A DNA stretch of 51,450 nt from an uncultured Phycisphaerales bacterium (lineage in GTDB: Bacteria; Planctomycetota; Phycisphaerae; Phycisphaerales; UBA1924): the NCBI GenBank assembly GCA_937871915.1, contig CALMPG010000197.1:1-51450 (forward strand). Direction: 5' to 3'. This document shows, piece by piece, positions 24,204-31,607 of this stretch. The position numbers were made by a program, and so were the translations under genes. Each line of letters begins with the position of its first letter. Positions within the stretch are counted from its first letter, which is position 1. Below the pieces are notes generated by a model. That model made no database searches, was not told where the DNA came from, and saw nothing but the letters and a program-made list of their open reading frames with translations.

Positions 24204-26399
24204 TTACCGGCGACGACGGCGACGGGCCATCGCGGCCAGGCCGAGCAGGCCCAGCGAGCCCGTGCCCGCCGAGGGAACCTGCAGAACGATGTACGAGGTG
24301 CTGGTGGCGCTGGCCAGCGGATCGGGCGAGTCGGCCAGACGCACCCACACGACGAGCTGCCCGGCGTCGTTGAGGTTCATCACCCCGCCGTCGCCGTTGG
24401 CCGCCGTGCCCTGCTGGAACTGGTTCACGTACTTGAACACGCCCGTCTCAACCTCGATGGCCTGGCCCGTGTAGAGCAGCGGCACCAGCCCGTAGGACGA
24501 GGCGTTGTAGGCCCAGAGCACGTTGATGAATGCTCCCGAGTCCGACGGCGGCTGCTGGCCGACCACGCCGAGAACGGTTCCCGGGGCGTACTGGGTCAGG
24601 GTCGAGCCGAACACCACGTCCCCGTTGTTGTTGAGCGCGGGGTTGGGGGTGCTGCCGTCGAAGGCGATGCGGAGGGTGCCGCCGAAGCCCGGGGCGATAT
24701 CACCCTTGCGGGCGATGGCCTTCAGGCCCGTGGACCCCGTCAGGCCGGGCATGCCGGCGAAGACGGCGTAGTCGTTGCCCACGACGCCGGGCGTAAGGAC
24801 CGAGCCGTCGCCGAAGAAGTCGATGTCCATCGCGACCGACGGCTGCACCGCGCCCGTGCTGGTGCTCTGCAGACCGCCGGGGAAGGCCACCATGCCGTTG
24901 TTGTTCATGTGCAGGCTGCTGGCGTTCACGCCACCCATGTGGACGTTGCTGCCCGCGGTGAAGCCGGGGGCGATGTCGTTGCGACGCTGCACCCACGTGG
25001 GGGTCAGGCCGCCCGCGGCCGTGGAGATCATGACGAACTGGTCGTTCTGCCCGGCCGCGCCGCCGCCGGAGGAGACGGTGTCGCCGCCCGTGCCGTTGGC
25101 GGAGTAGATCCAGCCGGCGTTGGAGAAACCGCCGCCGATGCCGCCGCTGGTGGCGCTGCCGGAGAAGGTGGCCGTGCCGGCGCTGGTGGAGAGGCCGCTG
25201 ATCGGGTCGATATGGGTCGGGACGTTGAGGCCTTCGCCGTAGACCAGGGAGTTCTGCGTGTCGCGGGTGCCCGCGCCGGGGGTGTAGATCCAGGCGGAGG
25301 AGTCGTTGGCGGAGGTGATGCCGCCGGGGCCGGGGTTGCCGGTGGTGCCGACGTTCAGGAAGGACGCGTCGTAGGCGACCTGGCCGTTGCGGTTCATCTT
25401 CATGTAGAAGCCGCCGACGCCGTTGTTGCTGCCCTTGAACTGTGGGCCGCCGGCGCCGAAGGGCAGGTCGCCCGCGCGGGCGATGATGGTCGTGGTGCCG
25501 GTGGAGCCGATCGTCGCCAGGGCCGTGTTGTTTCCGCTCGTCGCGGCCACGCTTGCCGTCGCGCTCGTCGGCGCGCTGGCGGGGTTGGGCCCGACGGTGG
25601 CGAAGGCGATGGGGACCAGCCAGGTGCCCGAGGAGTTGAGGTCGCTGTTCTGGGAGGACGGGGCGGTGCGGAAGTTGGTGATGTCGTTGTAGTCGGTGGT
25701 GCCGGAGGCGACGGTCCAGTCGTTGCTGGTCGGGGTCGAGATGACGCGCGACTGGCGGGCGGCGACCGCCTGCGAGCCGAACGAACCGGTGTAGAGCTGG
25801 GTGTTGTTCTGCAGGGTCGCGCCGACGCCGCTGCCGGAGGTGGACTCGGAGACCGTGCCCACGCCGGGGTCCGCGAGCGGATTGCCGATCTGCAGGCCGA
25901 GGCCGACCACGCCGCTGCCGGAGACGCGCAGGGCCGAGGAGCCGCCGAGGCTCTGGTTGCCGCTGCTCATGGCGTTGTTGCCGATCTTCGCGCCCGTGGC
26001 CGGGTCGTTCTGGCCGGTGACGAAGGTCATGAAGGGGGCGACATCGGGGGAGTTGTTGATCCCGCTGCTGGCGGTGAAGATGCCGTTGACGTTGGTGGTG
26101 GCGGTCATGGCGCCGATGGGGGGCGTTGAGCGGAACGTGCCGCTGAAATAGATGCGCCCGTTGCTGTCGATCCACGGCTGGGTCGCCATGGAGGAGGCCT
26201 GCCAGGCCCACGTCGGGGTGGCCCCGCCGTTGTAGCCCACAGCGCCGGGGGCATTGCCCGCGCCCGCGCCGTAGTCATGGCTGGTCCAGAGGTACACGTT
26301 TGTGGGCCCCACATCGATGGCGCGAGCGGAGGTCGCCAGACCGACGCTCGCGACCATGCTGGCCGCCGTCAAGACACTCATGGAAATAGAACGCTTCAT
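24204..26399 (-). CDS. Exported protein with NxxGxVxF repeats and PEP-CTERM-like tail
   Basis: About 731 residues. The signal peptide is MKRSISMSVLTAASMVASVGLATSARA. Repeats of the form M-N-x-N-G-x-V-A-F (MNRNGQVAYDASF, MNNNGMVAFPGG, LNNNGDVVFGSTL, LNDAGQLVVWVRL), each followed by hydrophobic strands and phrases such as IARAGDLPFGAGG and IARKGDIAPGFGG, match the DUF7453-like choice-of-anchor families. It ends VPSAGTGSLGLLGLAAMARRRRRR, a PEP-CTERM-like sorting tail. Surface location is likely; the ligand is unknown. The ATG at 26399 is chosen because GAGGAG lies nine bases before it. An earlier ATG would precede an unrelated hydrophobic segment. Leader hairpins are annotated separately. Confidence 0.84.
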   Translation of the reverse strand: MKRSISMSVLTAASMVASVGLATSARAIDVGPTNVYLWTSHDYGAGAGNAPGAVGYNGGATPTWAWQASSMATQPWIDSNGRIYFSGTFRSTPPIGAMTATTNVNGIFTASSGINNSPDVAPFMTFVTGQNDPATGAKIGNNAMSSGNQSLGGSSALRVSGSGVVGLGLQIGNPLADPGVGTVSESTSGSGVGATLQNNTQLYTGSFGSQAVAARQSRVISTPTSNDWTVASGTTDYNDITNFRTAPSSQNSDLNSSGTWLVPIAFATVGPNPASAPTSATASVAATSGNNTALATIGSTGTTTIIARAGDLPFGAGGPQFKGSNNGVGGFYMKMNRNGQVAYDASFLNVGTTGNPGPGGITSANDSSAWIYTPGAGTRDTQNSLVYGEGLNVPTHIDPISGLSTSAGTATFSGSATSGGIGGGFSNAGWIYSANGTGGDTVSSGGGAAGQNDQFVMISTAAGGLTPTWVQRRNDIAPGFTAGSNVHMGGVNASSLHMNNNGMVAFPGGLQSTSTGAVQPSVAMDIDFFGDGSVLTPGVVGNDYAVFAGMPGLTGSTGLKAIARKGDIAPGFGGTLRIAFDGSTPNPALNNNGDVVFGSTLTQYAPGTVLGVVGQQPPSDSGAFINVLWAYNASSYGLVPLLYTGQAIEVETGVFKYVNQFQQGTAANGDGGVMNLNDAGQLVVWVRLADSPDPLASATSTSYIVLQVPSAGTGSLGLLGLAAMARRRRRR

Positions 26400-26434
26400 C
26401 ACTCTCTCCTCTGTTCGACCCCGTCTCGGGGGTG

Positions 26435-26454
26435 GGCTTTCGCCCGGGTACAAA
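26435..26454 (-). promoter_or_regulatory. Leader hairpin with GAAA loop upstream of the PEP-CTERM-like gene
   Basis: GGGC-GAAA-GCCC in the sense (minus) strand sits upstream of the ribosome site, followed by CCCCG-AGA-CGGGG. Two small stems in the leader could affect translation or mRNA stability. Confidence 0.4.
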
Positions 26455-26590
26455 ATTCTCCAAAGAACTCGACGCAGTGCAAAAGTACCACCAAACCCAA
26501 CCCCTGCCAACACAAATGTCGTCATAAATGACATATCTTGTGTCAATTCGGCCTAGCATGCTGGCTTGTCAGTGGTTTGTGGGCATCCTG

Positions 26591-26596
26591 TATACT
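26591..26596 (+). promoter_or_regulatory. Putative -10 element TATACT
   Basis: The best-matching -10 in the window. It ends nine bases before GTG 26606, so transcription would begin two or three bases before that codon. An inverted pair TGACA/TGTCA lies further upstream. Confidence 0.5.
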
Positions 26597-26605
26597 GAGT
26601 AGAGA

Positions 26606-27874
26606 GTGAAAATGCCGGATAAAATACTAACAGATAAATCGACCGAGAGAGGCTCCGGCGAGCTCGCCAGCAGTGGCTCCATCGAGACCATTCGGCACGC
26701 GGTACACCAAGCCCGGGCCGCGCTTGCGGCGACCCTCGCGGCCGCCGATGTGGACACCACAAAGACGCGAGAAACCGCCCGTGTTCTGAACATCAACCGG
26801 GGCCTGGTGTGGCGGATTTCCCGGGTCGTGTGGGCCCAGGACGACGTGACCGCCGCGTCGAACCTTCCCGGGCAAGTGGGCATGGATCGCCTGATCGAGG
26901 CCTGCCGGGCGCGCGGGGTGGACGAGGAGACGCTCAACTCCGCCCGGGTGGCGGTGCGGGCCTTCCACACGGTGGTTTCCGAGCACTCCGGGGATCGCAA
27001 GACCGTCGAGATTCTGCTGGCCAACGCGGGGCACTCGAGCACGTCGCTGGACCTTGAGGGGGCCCGTCGGGCCATGTTCGAGGGGGGGTGCGCCGTGTGG
27101 GGCGTCCGGGCCGAGGTCCGCTTTCGGACGATCTTCATCACGCCCAGCGTCGGCGACCCGACCCACCTGGACCAGACGGATATCGCGGGGTACTCCGGGT
27201 TCCGCAGGCTCCGGCAGGTGCCCTGGCCCATGTCCTACAAGGCCGTGTACACCGACACCGGCGCGGCCGACGCCCCGCGCGAAGAGCCGGTGGACGAGCA
27301 GGGGGCCAACGGGAGCTCGCTCCCGCTCATGCGGGAGTTCTGCAGCCCCGCCAACCTGAACATCCGCGTGGAGCAGACCCAGCGGGCGACGCGCCACGAG
27401 CTGCCCGTGATGGCCGACGGCCACGGGGCGCCGACCACGGTGGTGTTCGGGGCCATCCACCGGCGCATCTTCACGGCCCGGCAGACGCCCGAGTGTCGGA
27501 CGGCCGGCGCGCTGGTGGTCATGGACACGCCCGTCGAGCGCGTGATGCTCGATACGTTCGTGCACAAGTCGCTGGACATGTCGGGTCCGCCGCGCGTGCT
27601 GCTGGTGGACCGCCTGACGCGTCCCCACGGCTACAACGAGGACGAGATCGAGAACGAGGCCTTGCCGATCGAGGCATCGGTGCGTCGCCTGGGCCCGGGC
27701 GCGGCCGGGTCCGTCACGCCGCACCTGCCGTGGTATCCGCGGATGGTCGAGCGGTGCTGCGCCCGGCTGGGCTTCTCGCCCGACGAGTTTGTCGCCCACC
27801 GGATGGAGATGGTCTATCCGCCGATCCCGACGGCGCTGGTGGCGAGGTTCCACCTTCCCGCGCCGCGGGAGTAG
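26606..27874 (+). CDS. Conserved-looking protein of unknown function with N-terminal HTH-like segment
   Basis: 422 residues, no signal peptide or membrane helix. Residues about 25-70 hold ETARVLNINRGLVWRISRVVWA, which has the spacing of a helix-turn-helix segment (weak). The rest (about 100-420) contains a conserved-looking FRRLRQVPWPMSYKAVYTD strand, FCSPANLNIRVEQTQRATR, VVFGAIHRRIFTARQTPECRT and PHLPWYPRMVERCCARLGF. I do not recognise the family. Start is GTG 26606 or ATG 26612. It stands alone between two exported-protein genes, both transcribed in the opposite direction, and may be a regulator of them, but that is inference. Confidence 0.7.
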   Translation: MKMPDKILTDKSTERGSGELASSGSIETIRHAVHQARAALAATLAAADVDTTKTRETARVLNINRGLVWRISRVVWAQDDVTAASNLPGQVGMDRLIEACRARGVDEETLNSARVAVRAFHTVVSEHSGDRKTVEILLANAGHSSTSLDLEGARRAMFEGGCAVWGVRAEVRFRTIFITPSVGDPTHLDQTDIAGYSGFRRLRQVPWPMSYKAVYTDTGAADAPREEPVDEQGANGSSLPLMREFCSPANLNIRVEQTQRATRHELPVMADGHGAPTTVVFGAIHRRIFTARQTPECRTAGALVVMDTPVERVMLDTFVHKSLDMSGPPRVLLVDRLTRPHGYNEDEIENEALPIEASVRRLGPGAAGSVTPHLPWYPRMVERCCARLGFSPDEFVAHRMEMVYPPIPTALVARFHLPAPRE

Positions 27875-27893
27875 CCCGTCCCGGCCCGATCGA

Positions 27894-29627
27894 TCACGAG
27901 CAGCCGGCGAACCACGCGTTGAGGAAGTCGAAGATGTCCTCGATCGCCGTCGTGCCCGAGGCGTTGTAGTCCCCGCCCCCGGCGAACCACGCGTTGAGGA
28001 AGTCGAAGATGTCCTGCACGCCCAGCGTGCCGTCGCCGTTCCAATCGGGTCCGCAGGAGCTGATCGTCAGCGTCTGATTCGCGGGCAGATTCGACCGGAG
28101 CGTGACGGTCCCGTCGGGCCATTCGACGCGCAGCCGCGAGACCGTCGGCGCGGTGCCGAGCCCGAAGTGGGCCGAGAGTTCGCTCTGGCTGAGATAGTTC
28201 GATCCGCCGCAGATCCAGCGGTGCTGGATGGCGTCGCCGGCGGTGGCCACGACGTGGGCGCCGTAGCCGTTCGGGGCCAGGTTTCGGCTCGGCGTGGCGA
28301 GGGTGGTGAGAAACACGCGCAGGTAGTTCGCCCCCGGGCCGGTGCGCTCGTTTCGGTAGAGCGTCAGGGGGCCCGCGTTGGTGGCGATGATGATGTCCTG
28401 CGCGCCGTCGTTGTTGTAGTCGAAGTTCACCATGCCCCGCCCCTGCCCGGTGTGCGTGATGCCGCACCCGGGGGCCTCGTCGGCGAACGACGCGGCCCCG
28501 CTGTTGGCGAAGACGCGGGTGGGGTCCTGCAGCCATTGGGGGCCGAGGAGTTCCTGCGGCCACCCGTTGGTCGCGATGAGGTCCTGGCGGCCGATGTTGC
28601 GGGTATCGACGGCGACGGTTCCCCATCCCCACCCGCCCTGGCGCACGCCCATGGGCGCGCCGACCTCGGTGTACTGGTGCGACCCGTTGTTGATGTAGAG
28701 GTGGTTTCCCGTCCACGGCACGCCGGTGGGCGGGTTGGGCAGGTAGATCGCCGTGACGTACCAGTCCGGCCGGCCGTCGTTGTTGAAGTCCCCGATCGTG
28801 CTCCCCATGCCGTTGCCCTCGAGCCCGACGCCCGAGGCCGCGGTGGTGTCGGTGAACGTGCCGTCGGTGTTGTTGACGAAGTACCTGGTGGATTGGAAGT
28901 CGGCGACCCAGAGCAGTTCGGGGTACCGGTCGCCGTTCATGTCCACGAAGCGGGGGGAGAACCCCTCGACGCCGAGCATGCTGGTCCCCAGCGCGGCCGT
29001 GGCGTCGGAGAACGTGCCGTCCCCGTTGTTGTGGTAGAGGCGATTGCCGCCGTAGTTCATCCGCCACCCCGTGACCGCCAGGTCCAGCCGCCCGTCCAGG
29101 TCGTAGTCGCCCCAGGCGGCGCCGAAGCCGTCGTACCCCAGTTCCGTGGTCCACTGCACGCCCGCGTCGAGGGCCCCCTCCGAGAAGGTGCCGTTGGCGT
29201 TGTTGTGGTACAGCAGGTGGCGGCACTGGGTGCCGTCGGCGCCGCCGCTGGTGATGAACATGTCCAGCCGGCCGTCGTTGTCGTAGTCTCCGACGGCGAT
29301 CCCGTAGCCCCAGTGCGTGCGGGCGACGCCCCACTCCGGCGCGCGATCGGTGAACGTGCCGTTGTGGTTGTTGATGAAGAGCTTGTCCGGCGCGCCGGGC
29401 CCGCCGAGCACGAACACGTCCTGCCACCCGTCGTTGTTGAAGTCGCCCACGGCGACCCCGCCCGTCATGACCGGCAGCGACTGGTCCACCAGCGGGGCGG
29501 TGGTGTGAACGGCGATCAGCCCGGCGGCGGCGGTCTGGTCCGAAAAAAGCGCGGTCTGCGCACCGGCGTTCGCCCCGCTCAGGAGCGTTGCGACGACGAT
29601 CGCACCGATGGTGGCGAGCTTGGTCAT
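27894..29627 (-). CDS. CRTAC1-type FG-GAP/ASPIC-UnbV protein with GC-type dockerin tail
   Basis: 577 residues with signal peptide MTKLATIGAIVVATLLSGANAGA. Six or more FG-GAP/VCBS calcium-binding blades are visible as DFNNDGWQDVFV, DYDNDGRLDMFI, DYDLDGRLDLAV, DMNGDRYPELLW, DFNNDGRPDWYV and DYNNDGAQDIII. An ASPIC/UnbV domain follows (LAPNGYGAHVVATAGD, SELSAHFGLGTAPTVSRLRVEWPDG). The C-terminus has tandem dockerin-like repeats, DWNGDGTLGVQDIFDFLNAWFAG and TTAIEDIFDFLNAWFAGC, ending in Cys-Ser. Family members are secreted or surface-attached adhesive beta-propellers. It probably binds calcium. A TATCTT hexamer (29702-29707 on the minus strand) is a promoter candidate. Confidence 0.92.
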   Translation of the reverse strand: MTKLATIGAIVVATLLSGANAGAQTALFSDQTAAAGLIAVHTTAPLVDQSLPVMTGGVAVGDFNNDGWQDVFVLGGPGAPDKLFINNHNGTFTDRAPEWGVARTHWGYGIAVGDYDNDGRLDMFITSGGADGTQCRHLLYHNNANGTFSEGALDAGVQWTTELGYDGFGAAWGDYDLDGRLDLAVTGWRMNYGGNRLYHNNGDGTFSDATAALGTSMLGVEGFSPRFVDMNGDRYPELLWVADFQSTRYFVNNTDGTFTDTTAASGVGLEGNGMGSTIGDFNNDGRPDWYVTAIYLPNPPTGVPWTGNHLYINNGSHQYTEVGAPMGVRQGGWGWGTVAVDTRNIGRQDLIATNGWPQELLGPQWLQDPTRVFANSGAASFADEAPGCGITHTGQGRGMVNFDYNNDGAQDIIIATNAGPLTLYRNERTGPGANYLRVFLTTLATPSRNLAPNGYGAHVVATAGDAIQHRWICGGSNYLSQSELSAHFGLGTAPTVSRLRVEWPDGTVTLRSNLPANQTLTISSCGPDWNGDGTLGVQDIFDFLNAWFAGGGDYNASGTTAIEDIFDFLNAWFAGCS

Positions 29628-29806
29628 GGGTGAAGTGATGTCGGAACAATGGGTGCCGCACCGGAGCGCGGCGCGAGTTGGACGCAGGAATCCAGCATTT
29701 CAAGATACCCGACGAGGCTCGCGGGACCAGTCGAGGGGTTGGGAATGCCCGGACTGCCCGGGAAAACCCGAGCGACAAAGCCACGGTCGTGCGTGCCTCT
29801 GGCCGA

Positions 29807-31555
29807 TCAGTACAGCACGCGCAGGATCTCGCTCTGGTCCGTCAGGCCGAGCTTCACCTTGTCGTTGGCGTCGTCGGTCATGGTGCGCATGCCGAGCCGC
29901 TTGGCGGTGTCGGCGATGGAGACCGCGTCGGCGTTCTGGGCCGTGAGGCGGCGCAGGTCGTCGTTCATCTTCATGATCTCGTAGACGGCGATTCGCCCGA
30001 AGTAGCGTGCGCCGTAGCACTTCTCGCACTTGCCCGCGTAGAAGCCCGTGGCGTTGCCCTCGCCGGTGCCCTTGCAGACCTGGCAGGTTCGGCGGAGCAG
30101 GCGCTGGGCCATCGCGGCCAGCAGCGTGGAGGTGACCAGGTAGGGCTCGATGCCGATGTCGATGAGGCGGGCGATCGCCGTGGGGGCGTCGTTGGTGTGC
30201 AGCGTGGCGAGCACGAGGTGGCCGGTGAGGGAGGCCTGCACGGCGAGCTGGCCGGTCTCCTTGTCGCGGATCTCGCCCACGAGGATGACGTCCGGGTCCT
30301 GGCGGAGCAGGGCGCGAAGGCCGGCGGCGAAGGTCACGCCGCGCTTGACGTTGACCTGGGTCTGGCTGATGCCCTCGAGGTGGTACTCGACGGGGTCCTC
30401 GATGGTCATGACGTTGCGGGCGGAGCGGTCGATCTTGCCCAGGCCGCCGTAGAGGGTGGTGGTCTTTCCCGAGCCGGTGGGGCCGGTGACGAGGATCATG
30501 CCCGTGTTGCGGGCGACGAGCTCGACGAACTCTCCCTGCATGGCCTTGCTCATGCCGACCTCGTCGAGGGAGAGGCGGGTCTGGCTCTGGTCGAGCAGGC
30601 GCAGCACGACGCGCTCGCCGAAGACCGTGGGGATGACCGAGAGGCGGATGTCGATCTTGCGGTTGCCCACCCGCACCGTCGCGTGGCCGTCCTGGGGGGA
30701 GTGGCGGTTGGCGATGTCGAGCTCGGTCATGACCTTGAGACGCGAGCTGATGGCGGGGGCGAGCGAGAGCGGGGGCTGGAAGGCGTCCACCAGCATGCCG
30801 TCGATGCGCAGGCGGATGACGAGCTTGTTCTCCATCGGGTGGACGTGGATGTCGGAGGCCCGGCGGCGCAGGGCCTCGAAGAGGATCATGTTCACCAGGC
30901 GGATGACGGGGGTCTGCCGGGCGAGTTGCAGAAGGTCGGTGGAGTTGCGGATGGAGCCCGCGGCCGACTCGATGGCCGCGGCGTCGAGGGGCATCTCCTC
31001 GACGATCTCGGTGACGAGGTCCTGCTTCTGCTCGTAGCCGCGGTTGATGAGGTTGACCACGGCCCCGCGCGGGGCGAGGACGAGGCGCACGGGCATCCCG
31101 AGCCTGTCCTCGAGGATGTTGAAGACCGCCGGCTGCATGGGCTGGGCGGTGGCGCAGGTCATGACGTGGCCGTCGCTGGTCAGCCCCGCGACGAGGCGCT
31201 CGCGGGCCATGTTCGGGGGGATGACCTCGTAGAACCGCGCGGCGGACTCGTTGAAGCGGGGCTCGATCTCCAGGGGGAGGCCGGTGCGCCGGGCGAGTTT
31301 TTCCAGCGCGGTGTGCTCGTCGAGGGCGAGCATGGAGAGGAGCACGTCCCAGGGCTCATCGTCGGAGCCGGGCAGTTGCGGGAAGCTCCGGAGCTGCTCG
31401 GGCTTGATCTCCAGACCGGCCAGGCCGTTGGTGCCGGTCCCGGCGAACTGGGCCGCGATGGCCTGCCAGTCGGCCAGCGAGGGGCCGGTCTCCGGCTTGG
31501 CGGGGACCGCGCCGGTCTTTGCGCTCGCACGCGTGATGTCGGATCGCTGCGCCAT
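29807..31555 (-). CDS. gspE: Type II secretion/type IV pilus assembly ATPase, GspE/PilB family
   Basis: 582 residues. The N-terminal MshEN-like region (about 50-180, with LLSMLALDEHTALEKLARRTGLPLEI) would contact the inner-membrane platform. The motor domain has Walker A GPTGSGKTTTLY (about 350-361), the Asp box RRRASDIHVHPMENKLVIRLRIDG, Walker B region DPDVILVGEIRD, the His box TGHLVLATLHTNDAPTAI and the zinc-binding tetracysteine (CQVCKGTG and CEKCYGARYFGR). It powers extrusion of a pseudopilus. The gene is 52 bp downstream of the secretin gene, in the same orientation, and the two probably share a message. The remaining gsp genes are not in this window. Confidence 0.92.
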   Translation of the reverse strand: MAQRSDITRASAKTGAVPAKPETGPSLADWQAIAAQFAGTGTNGLAGLEIKPEQLRSFPQLPGSDDEPWDVLLSMLALDEHTALEKLARRTGLPLEIEPRFNESAARFYEVIPPNMARERLVAGLTSDGHVMTCATAQPMQPAVFNILEDRLGMPVRLVLAPRGAVVNLINRGYEQKQDLVTEIVEEMPLDAAAIESAAGSIRNSTDLLQLARQTPVIRLVNMILFEALRRRASDIHVHPMENKLVIRLRIDGMLVDAFQPPLSLAPAISSRLKVMTELDIANRHSPQDGHATVRVGNRKIDIRLSVIPTVFGERVVLRLLDQSQTRLSLDEVGMSKAMQGEFVELVARNTGMILVTGPTGSGKTTTLYGGLGKIDRSARNVMTIEDPVEYHLEGISQTQVNVKRGVTFAAGLRALLRQDPDVILVGEIRDKETGQLAVQASLTGHLVLATLHTNDAPTAIARLIDIGIEPYLVTSTLLAAMAQRLLRRTCQVCKGTGEGNATGFYAGKCEKCYGARYFGRIAVYEIMKMNDDLRRLTAQNADAVSIADTAKRLGMRTMTDDANDKVKLGLTDQSEILRVLY

Positions 31556-31607
31556 GGGTCCCTTGGTCCTCTCCCGCCTGTTGGGTTCTCTCGCTTTGCT
31601 CGAGTGC

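Noticed and set aside
18573..24373. Very long reading frames opposite or out of phase with the Cys-rich gene (up to about 1580 codons)
   Set aside because: They are composed of Arg/Pro/Ala/Gly-rich strings with no domain, as expected from alternative frames of GC-rich coding DNA; the Cys-rich protein has a signal peptide, repeats and a dockerin tail.
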